Assembly (NCBI GenBank): GCA_016713245.1
Contig: JADJPM010000004.1
Span: 3,578,198 to 3,642,197 of the forward strand
DNA from: Verrucomicrobiaceae bacterium
GTDB lineage: Bacteria; Verrucomicrobiota; Verrucomicrobiia; Verrucomicrobiales; Verrucomicrobiaceae
Reading direction: 5' to 3'
DNA length: 64,000 nucleotides
Shown here: piece after piece, positions 15,923-22,386 of the stretch
Layout: every line of letters starts with the position of its first letter
Numbering within the stretch: position 1 is the stretch's first letter
Notes under the pieces: generated by a model
The model's input: only the letters and a program-made list of their open reading frames with translations
Databases searched by the model: none
Told to the model about the DNA's origin: nothing
Program-made: the position numbers and the translations under genes

Positions 15923-16837
15923 TCATGCGCCTGCCAGCGCGGAGCCACGCGCCAGCAGATCGAGGAAGCGTTCCTCGAAGGGCTCTTCGCTGCCCACTTG
16001 CATGAAGTCGATCCGCCGCGTGGCACACTCGCGGGAGAGGTGATCGCAGAAGGCATCAAAAGTCTCCGTGTAGCGCTGGGCATCGCGTTTGGTCAGCCAG
16101 AAGCGGCGGCGCTCGCCGCTCTCGACTTCGGTGAGTTCGAATTCGCCTTCGAGAGAAGGCGCACGCTCCTCGGGATGCACGATTTGCAGCAGGTGATTCT
16201 CTCCCGGCCAGGCTGCCACGCGGGCGACGGCCTCCCCGGCGCTTTCGATCTCATGGCCGAAGAAATCCGAGATGATGAAGATGATGCCAAAGCGCTGGCG
16301 TGAGGGTCGGAACTCCTCAAAGCAGCGGCGCATGTCCGTGACGCCTTCGAATTTCAGCTTCATCACCGCTTGGATGACCTTCTCGATATTGCCTTGGCCG
16401 CGCATCGGCGGCAGGTCTTGCCGCACCGCATCACTCATCGAGTAGATGCTCACGCGTTGCTGCGCACTGAGTGCCAGATAAGCCAGCGCTACCGCGAAGC
16501 GCAGGGCCTGGCGGCGCTTCTCAGAATGCGGCTTTGCCATCGAGGCGCTGTCGTCGATGAGGATGTGCAGGTTTAGCTCCTGCGTTTCTTCATAAAGACG
16601 CACGAAGAGCTTTTCGAGCCGGGCGTAGAGTCGCCAGTCGATGGCTCGATAATCCTCACGCGGGGTGTAGTGACGGTAGTCTTTGAACTCACGCGTGAAG
16701 CCCGTGGCGGGCGATGACTGCGCACCACGGCGTAGGAGCTGGCGGCGCTTTCGCAGGCGCAGGGCCAGCACGCGCAGCCTGTCGAGAAAGGCGGCGTCGA
16801 AGAGATCCTCGTGGGCGTGGTGGGACTCGGAGGGCAT
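15923..16837 (-). CDS. DUF58 domain protein (vWA-like)
   Basis: 304 aa. DUF58 core with GFTREFKDYRHYTPREDYRAIDW followed by a degenerate vWA domain with a MIDAS-like motif IDDSASMAKPHSE. DUF58 proteins normally sit beside a MoxR ATPase and vWA proteins. Here the MoxR-like gene (58000-58980) and a vWA protein gene (from 61177) are more than 40 kb away, so the set is split. Probable role in periplasmic protein or cofactor maturation (family inference). Confidence 0.9.
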   Translation of the reverse strand: MPSESHHAHEDLFDAAFLDRLRVLALRLRKRRQLLRRGAQSSPATGFTREFKDYRHYTPREDYRAIDWRLYARLEKLFVRLYEETQELNLHILIDDSASMAKPHSEKRRQALRFAVALAYLALSAQQRVSIYSMSDAVRQDLPPMRGQGNIEKVIQAVMKLKFEGVTDMRRCFEEFRPSRQRFGIIFIISDFFGHEIESAGEAVARVAAWPGENHLLQIVHPEERAPSLEGEFELTEVESGERRRFWLTKRDAQRYTETFDAFCDHLSRECATRRIDFMQVGSEEPFEERFLDLLARGSALAGA

Positions 16838-16928
16838 GCGCGGGTGCGTTTAACCTTCGTGAAAGCAAAAAGCAATGTCCGCGGCATGGCGATTGTCTGC
16901 CCGCGAATGCCGCGTATGGGCGGCGGCC

Positions 16929-17915
16929 ATGAAATCCCTCACGCTGACCGCTCCCGGACGCCTCGAATGGTCCACCCTGCCTGAAGCCGATGCCCCGCGA
17001 GCAGGCGAGGCTCTGGTGGCGATTCGTGCCATCGGCATCTGCGGCACGGATTTCAGCGGTTATCAGGGCAAAATGCCCTTCATCGAGTATCCGCGCATGT
17101 TGGGCCACGAACTCGGTGTCGAGGTTCTGGCCGTCGGTGACGGTGTGACCCATCTCCACGTCGGCGACCGCTGCTCGGTGGAGCCGTATTTGAACTGCGG
17201 CCACTGCCATGCCTGCCGACGCGGCGCCACGAACTGCTGCGTGACACTCGCCGTGCTCGGTGTTCACTGCGATGGCGGCATGCGAGAGCGGATGATCCTG
17301 CCTGCGGCGAAGCTGCATCCTTGCAACGCCTTGTCCTTTGAGCAGCTCGCCCTCGTCGAGACGCTCGGCATCGGCTGCCACGCGGTGAATCGTGCTGCGG
17401 TGAGCCGGGACGACGACGTGCTCATCATCGGCGCAGGCCCCATCGGCCTCACGGTGCTCGAATTCGCCCGTGCGGCCGGTGCACGCATCACCGTGCTGGA
17501 GATGAGCGAGCGGCGTCGCGCCTTCGTGAGTGAAAACTACGCGGGAGTGGAGGTCGTGGCCTCGCTGGCGGATGAAGCGTGTGCGCAGATTGTCTTCGAT
17601 GCCACGGGTCATGCACCTTCGATGAGCCGCGCGATGCATTACGCCCGCTTCACCGGCAAAGTCGTCTTTGTCGGCATTACGAAGGAGCCGGTGACGATTG
17701 ATGATCCCTTGTTTCATCGCCGTGAACTGACGCTGCTGGCCAGTCGCAATGCGCAGAGCCCCGATTTCCCGCGCATCCTCGCCATGATCCAAAGCGGTGA
17801 GATTGATACCCGCCCGTGGATTTCCCATCGCTGCGAGTTTGAAGCTCTGCCGGAGCAAATGGATGCCTGGCTCAAACCTTCGAGCGGCGTCATCAAGGCG
17901 GTCGTGAAGGTCTGA
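16929..17915 (+). CDS. Zinc-dependent medium-chain alcohol/polyol dehydrogenase
   Basis: 328 aa from the ATG at 16929. Catalytic zinc ligands in GICGTDFSGY and MLGHELGVEV, structural zinc cluster CGHCHACRRGATNCC, Rossmann motif LIIGAGPIGLTVLEF. Sorbitol/threonine dehydrogenase-like class. Neighbours give no substrate clue. It is divergent from the DUF58 gene. Confidence 0.92.
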   Translation: MKSLTLTAPGRLEWSTLPEADAPRAGEALVAIRAIGICGTDFSGYQGKMPFIEYPRMLGHELGVEVLAVGDGVTHLHVGDRCSVEPYLNCGHCHACRRGATNCCVTLAVLGVHCDGGMRERMILPAAKLHPCNALSFEQLALVETLGIGCHAVNRAAVSRDDDVLIIGAGPIGLTVLEFARAAGARITVLEMSERRRAFVSENYAGVEVVASLADEACAQIVFDATGHAPSMSRAMHYARFTGKVVFVGITKEPVTIDDPLFHRRELTLLASRNAQSPDFPRILAMIQSGEIDTRPWISHRCEFEALPEQMDAWLKPSSGVIKAVVKV

Positions 17916-17922
17916 AGTGATC

Positions 17923-18008
17923 GACAGAAGAATCCAAAACAGACGGGGCAGAGAGCTGTCAGCAAATGGGGGCAGCAAATGAGTCTTTTTTGTCCCCATG
18001 TACTGTCA
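17923..18008. repeat. Degenerate copy of the GACAGAAGAAT palindromic repeat
   Basis: Starts with GACAGAAGAAT and ends in GTCCCCATGTACTGTC, the two ends of the perfect palindrome at 20504-20563, with altered interior. It lies just left of the intron-interrupted repeat. Confidence 0.55.
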
Positions 18009-18034
18009 GCCACTCTGGGGGGCGACGCCATGCA

Positions 18035-18082
18035 GGTTGGTAGAAAAATGAGGTGTAGAAAGACTGGCTTCTGAAATCTTTC
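18035..18082. repeat. Left part of palindromic repeat interrupted by the group II intron
   Basis: Matches 20388-20435 of the intact copy (GGTTGGTAGAAAAAT, then CTGAAATSTTTC). The remainder of this copy continues at 20205-20226 on the other side of the intron. Confidence 0.75.
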
Positions 18083-20204
18083 GCCGAGTAGAGCCAGCGG
18101 TTGCCCGCTGGCTCCCTCACAGACCCGGACGTGCGGGACTACCGCATCCGGTTCTTCCGGTGGAGGGGTTTGCTACGCGGGTCGTGATCGTAGATGGATT
18201 TTGGGGGCGGGCCAGTGGAAGGTTTCCTTCAACCATTGACTGTATCTCTCCCAGGTCAGCGGCTTTTGACCGCCTCGCCGGTTGAGCCATTTGAACCATT
18301 CTCTCTGGGCTTGATGGCTGTAGCGCGAGAGTCCTCGGCTGTTGCCGGGCATGCCAAAATAGGCGGCGTGCCCCTCACTTTGCTCATCAGCTTGCGCCAT
18401 TGCTCTCTCACCGGGTCGTGCCGGTGGTGGCGCATCCAGTCGCGCAGCGCTTTGAGCGATCGGGTCAGCCGATTGCTCGCGGTTCTGCGTTTGATGATCG
18501 GCTTGCCTTTGCGGCTATGGCCCCAGATGTGCGTGAAGCCGAGGAAGCCGAAGCTTCTGGTTTCGCGCTTGGGGCCTTGGGCCGGTGGTTCTTGGTCTTG
18601 GTCGTTGTTGTCTTCGTTTGGCTTCCGGGACCGTTCTGCGGGTGGTTTGAACGCCACCAACCGGGTCTTTTCGGGGTGCAGGGTCAGGCCGTAGCGCTCA
18701 AAGCGTTTGGGCAGGACTTGCTGCACCCGCCGGGCGTCTTCTTCGCACTCGAAGCCGATGACGAAGTCGTCGGCGTAGCGCACGAGGAAGGCGCGGCCAC
18801 GCATCCTTGGCTGCACTTCGCACTCGAACCATTCGTCGAGCACTTCATGCAGGTAGATGTTGCTCAGCAGTGGACTTATCACCCCGCCCTGGGGTGTGCC
18901 TGCGTCTTGATAACTGAGGTTCCCTTTTTCCATCACGCCGGCTTTCAACCATTTGTCGATGAGCCGTCGGATCACTCCGTCGCGTATCCGTTTGTCGAGC
19001 ATTTGCCGCAGGTGCGGGTGGTGGAGTGTGTCGAAGTAGGACTTGATGTCCACGTCGAGCACCCACCGCACCGGGCGCTCATGCCATGCTCCCATGCTTT
19101 GTTGCCAAAGCGCCTCCAGGGCGTCATGGGCGGATTTTCCGGGCCTAAATCCATAGCTACAGCTTTTGAAGTCTGCTTCATAGACTGGCTCCAGCGCCAT
19201 GACGATGGCTCGTTGTAGCACCTTGTCTTCGAGTGTCGGGATGCCGATGGGCCGTGTGCTCTTTCCATCTCCTTTGGGGATGTGGACTCGGCGCACGGGC
19301 GGCGCTTTGTAGCGTCCGCTTTTGGCGCGGTCGAGCAGGTCGGCGAGGTTCCCGTGAAGGTTCTCCGCATACTGCTTGGCGCTTTGCCCATCGACGCCGA
19401 CGGCTCCGTCCTTGCGGGTCCGCCGCCAGGCTTCCAGGAGCCATGCCCCGTCGATGTGGTGACTCAACGATGTGAGCGCCTTGCCGCGCATTTGCTCGGC
19501 AAGTTTTGCTATCCGTTGCTGCTTGGTTGACACGTCTGCCGCTCTTGGTGTCGCGGCTGTGTTTCCCCCTCAACGGTTCCTCCTTTTTCCGGGTGTGCTC
19601 CTTTCCTACTGGCTGGCTCCCGTCGGTTCCGGTTCGCCACTCTTCAAACGGTATTACGGGCACACTACGACTGCTCCGGCCCCTCACCTCGGCTTGCTTT
19701 GAAGACTCGCTCCGGCTTACTGCTGCGGCATCTTCGGCTTTGTTCATGCGCGTGGGTGATGCTCCCTCGTTCATGCCAGGACGTTGTTACGCCGGTGTCG
19801 TCCACCTCCGGCTGGGTTGTCGGCAGCAGAGGCTCTTGGTTGTGGAGCTCTCTCAGGTTCACAGGCACCCCCTGTCATGCACCTCTGCCCGGGTCTCGGA
19901 CCCCGGTGGCTCGCCCATCGCTGGCCCTTTGACGCGATGTGCGCACGGGTCCCCGCCAGGGTAACGGCGAAGACAGTCCACGATATTGATCTTTCGAGGC
20001 TCAATCCCACGGCTTTGGTGCTCGCTGTCAACGCTTCGAGCCAGCCTCACGACTGACGACGCATGACTCGCTTGCGGCTGCCTGGCTCCAGGCTCTACCG
20101 CGCGGGGTTCTTACCCGCTGGGTTGCTCTATAAGGTTTCCATGTTCTAACTCCCATTTTACTGCTTGTCTGATTTCCTCCTTATCTGTGTTTGTCCTGAC
20201 GCAA
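18083..20204 (-). mobile_element. Group II intron, complete, 2122 bp
   Basis: On the minus strand it starts TTGCGTCAGG and ends GGCTCTACTCGGC. Boundaries come from aligning the flanks with the intact repeat at 20388-20456. Domain V is recognisable near 18118-18155 (CCGGATGCGGTAG, loop, CCCGCACGTCCGG). Domain VI follows (GAGCCAGCGG-GCAA-CCGCTGGCTC, bulged A in CTACTC). 19534-20204 is the structured 5' part with no protein gene. The maturase sits in domain IV. The first base T differs from the usual GTGYG start. Confidence 0.85.
18173..19533 (-). pseudogene. ltrA: Group II intron reverse transcriptase/maturase, frameshifted near its C-terminus
   Basis: GTG start at 19533. RT motifs are complete: DVDIKSYFDT, GTPQGGVISPLLSN and the catalytic YADD in LVRYADDFVIGF. 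The maturase X domain begins FGFLGFTHIWG. The frame breaks at a C4 run at 18371-18374, where KVRG should continue GHAAYFGMPGNS. That continuation, through WFKWLNRRGGQ to the stop at 18173, is in another frame, so one base is missing. If real, the frameshift removes the end of the maturase; if a sequencing error, the protein is about 453 aa and intact. Confidence 0.85.
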
Positions 20205-20226
20205 TACCCTCAATCTTTCTACCACC
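20205..20226. repeat. Right part of the intron-interrupted palindromic repeat
   Basis: TACCCTCAATCTTTCTACC completes the repeat begun at 18035-18082; together they give 70 bp against 69 bp in the intact copy. Confidence 0.75.
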
Positions 20227-20259
20227 CTTCTGTCTGCTGAAGCTCAAGCATCTTGGAAC

Positions 20260-20335
20260 CGCTGATGAGACGCTGATTCAACGCTGATGTCAGAGATGGG
20301 ATCGGGATTTGCGTCCTATCAGCGTCAGGTCAGCG
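20260..20335. repeat. CGCTGAT word repeat
   Basis: Three forward CGCTGAT words at about 11-base spacing are followed by ATCAGCGTCAGGTCAGCG in the opposite orientation, able to form a hairpin between the two larger palindromes. Confidence 0.5.
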
Positions 20336-20387
20336 GTGAATGCTCCGGTGTCTGGCCTTCCATGTCCGCAAGGTATCATCCCAGGCA

Positions 20388-20456
20388 GGTTGGTAGAAAA
20401 ATTGAGGGTAGAAAAATGGGCTCTGAAATGTTTCTACCCCGAATCTTTCTACCACC
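20388..20456. repeat. Intact palindromic repeat (empty intron site)
   Basis: 69 bp: GGTTGGTAGAAAAATTGAGG at one end and ATCTTTCTACCACC at the other, with GGGTAGAAA/TTTCTACCC inside; the arms pair over most of their length. It is the uninterrupted counterpart of the copy holding the intron. Confidence 0.8.
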
Positions 20457-20503
20457 ATTCTTTCTGCTAAATCCCAATCCACGGCGACAGACCTGAAATC
20501 TTC

Positions 20504-20563
20504 GACAGAAGAATGGGGACAAAAGAATGAGGTTTGAGATTCTCCTGTCCCCATTCTTCTGTC
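20504..20563. repeat. Perfect 17-bp inverted repeat
   Basis: Arms GACAGAAGAATGGGGAC and GTCCCCATTCTTCTGTC are exact complements, separated by 26 bp. A degenerate relative lies at 17923-18008. No transposase is nearby; it may be a MITE or REP-like unit. The rest of the gap to 20832 holds no gene that I can see. Confidence 0.8.
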
Positions 20564-20832
20564 AAAAAGGGCATCTGCGGTTTGAGGCTTCCGTGTTCCC
20601 GGCTTGCTCATGCTCTGGCTCTTCATCTGCCCTCTCTCCGGCTTCAGGGAGTCAGCGTCCGATCAAGCGCCGGAGCCAGAACGAGTCCGGGAAGGCCCGT
20701 GGTCGCCGAAGGAAGGCCGAAGAAAGGGCGCTTGGATCGTCGGAGGTTCTGGGGTTGGGCTTGGCGATGACGCTGAGCACTCGACTCATTCGCAGGCTGG
20801 ACGATTTCGGGGGAATCGCCTACACTCGCGGC

Positions 20833-21123
20833 ATGAACACCTTGGAAACCGATGTCGAAGTCAGCGCGGATGGCAGCCTGAAGCTGCTTTCGCCACTGCC
20901 CGAATGGCTGAAGCCGGGGCGTGCCCATGTGCTGCTCTCGGTGCCGAATGGCGCATCGCCGAAGCCGAAACGGGTGATCCCAACCGCCACGCCCGAGATG
21001 CTGGCAAAGCGTGCAGCGGCTTTTGAAGCGGTGCGGAAGCTGAATCCGTATCGCCACATCATTGATCCTGTGGCGTGGCAGCGGGAGATTCGTGAAGATG
21101 TGGTGCTGCCGGGCCGGGAATGA
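20833..21123 (+). CDS. Putative antitoxin of type II toxin-antitoxin pair
   Basis: 96 aa from the ATG at 20833. N-terminal half VEVSADGSLKLLSPLPEWLKPG looks like a small AbrB/MazE-like DNA-binding beta unit. The C-terminal half, with RAAAFEAVRKLNPYRHIIDPVAWQREIREDVVLP, would be the toxin-wrapping tail. It ends 16 bp before the PIN toxin gene. Assignment rests mainly on that context. Confidence 0.7.
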   Translation: MNTLETDVEVSADGSLKLLSPLPEWLKPGRAHVLLSVPNGASPKPKRVIPTATPEMLAKRAAAFEAVRKLNPYRHIIDPVAWQREIREDVVLPGRE

Positions 21124-21139
21124 CTAACCGACTGCCCTC

Positions 21140-21514
21140 ATGCTTCTCGACACGAACATCGTCATCTATGCCTGCAAGCCCGAGGGGCAAGAGTTGGCTG
21201 TCTTGACGAGCCATCCCAATGCGGCGGTGGCGAGTGTGATCTGGATTGAGTCGTTGGGCTACAAGAGCATCCAACCTGAGGAGGAACTGGCCATTCGAGG
21301 CGTCCTCTCTGCGATCATGACCTATCCATTGGACGAGGAAGTCATCCAGCGGGCCATCCAACTGCGGCAGCAGAAGAGCATGAAGCTCGGAGATGCCATC
21401 ATCGCCGCCACCGCGCTGGAGTATGGTGTGCCGCTGGTCACGCGAAACGAAGGTGACTTCAAACACATCGCAGGGCTTCAAATCATAAATCCGTTTGCCG
21501 AACAGACTTTGTGA
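21140..21514 (+). CDS. PIN-domain toxin (VapC-like ribonuclease)
   Basis: 124 aa, full length. Acidic active-site residues: Asp4 (MLLDTNIVIY), Glu37 (VIWIESLG), Asp85 (KLGDAIIAATAL) and Asp106 (TRNEGDF). VapC-type PIN toxins cut tRNA or rRNA when the antitoxin is lost. It follows the antitoxin gene directly. Confidence 0.9.
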   Translation: MLLDTNIVIYACKPEGQELAVLTSHPNAAVASVIWIESLGYKSIQPEEELAIRGVLSAIMTYPLDEEVIQRAIQLRQQKSMKLGDAIIAATALEYGVPLVTRNEGDFKHIAGLQIINPFAEQTL

Positions 21515-21530
21515 GAGGATTCGCTCGTTT

Positions 21531-22379
21531 ATGAATGATTCCATTAACGCCGATATTAAGCAGAACGGTCGGTATTTGCTTTTCCTCGATATTCTTGGCT
21601 TCAAAGAGATGGTAGCCAAGCGAAGCGCTGCCGAAGTATTCGGAGTGATAGATGATGCTCTGAAGTCGTTTCTGAATTGGGAGCACTTAAATGGTGAGTT
21701 CAAGACGATCTACTTTTCTGATACGTTCTTGTTCTACCAAGAGCATAAGGGGTATGGAGCTTGGGCTTTTCTCGACATTTACGCGGTAGCAGGAATGCTG
21801 TTATCCGCTCTATTGGCGAAAGGCATACCAGCCCGAGGAACAATATCCTTTGGTGAATTCGAGGTGCAAATTGATAGTAGCAATCGACACCAAATCTATT
21901 CTGGCAAAGCTTTTATCGAAGCTTATGAAGCGGAACAGAAAGAGAATTGGGTGGGGGTTACGATTTTGCCATCTGCGTGGCAGATTTGGAATGATGAGAG
22001 GGAACTAATGAAGGCATTTGAAAGTGAGGGGGTCTGGATGTGCCGCCATGATAAGGTTCTATTGTTGATGCCGCTCATTAAGCTTAGAAGCTGCTATTGG
22101 TCATCTCTCTCGGGTGAAGTCGAAGATTCTGATTTGGCAGGAGGATCGGTCGCCCTCAACAATGATATTAGGGCTTTTGATTTTTTGAGGAAGACAGCCC
22201 GTGCGTTTCGATCCGAGGGTGACTTCTCTAGCAAACTGGCGACCAAATATCATGCTACGATGTTGTTTTTGGCCGATGTCATGAAGGATGATTTCTTTAT
22301 GTGGGTAAACATGATCTGCGACAAAGAACTTGGAGCGTTAAACAACCATTTGAGCGCATCTCCTTCTGGAGAAAGGTAG
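21531..22379 (+). CDS. Class III nucleotide-cyclase-like protein, orphan
   Basis: 282 aa from the ATG at 21531, 16 bp after the toxin stop. The fold resembles class III cyclases: FLDILGFKEMV supplies the first metal Asp, YFSDTFLFY the second, followed by GIPARGTISFGEF and a SGKAFIEAYEAEQ helix, the order seen in adenylate/guanylate cyclases and in PycC pyrimidine cyclases of Pycsar defence. No effector gene adjoins it: upstream is a toxin-antitoxin pair, downstream a convergent beta-helix gene. The gene is visibly more AT-rich than its surroundings, suggesting transfer. The cyclase call is from motif order only. Confidence 0.5.
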   Translation: MNDSINADIKQNGRYLLFLDILGFKEMVAKRSAAEVFGVIDDALKSFLNWEHLNGEFKTIYFSDTFLFYQEHKGYGAWAFLDIYAVAGMLLSALLAKGIPARGTISFGEFEVQIDSSNRHQIYSGKAFIEAYEAEQKENWVGVTILPSAWQIWNDERELMKAFESEGVWMCRHDKVLLLMPLIKLRSCYWSSLSGEVEDSDLAGGSVALNNDIRAFDFLRKTARAFRSEGDFSSKLATKYHATMLFLADVMKDDFFMWVNMICDKELGALNNHLSASPSGER

Positions 22380-22386
22380 CCGCTCG

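Noticed and set aside
17916..20563. Possible CRISPR array from the many short repeats
   Set aside because: Repeats differ in sequence and length, are palindromic units without regular spacers, and no cas gene is near.
21531..22379. Full Pycsar defence system
   Set aside because: No PycTM or PycTIR-type effector adjoins the cyclase-like gene, so only an orphan candidate can be claimed.
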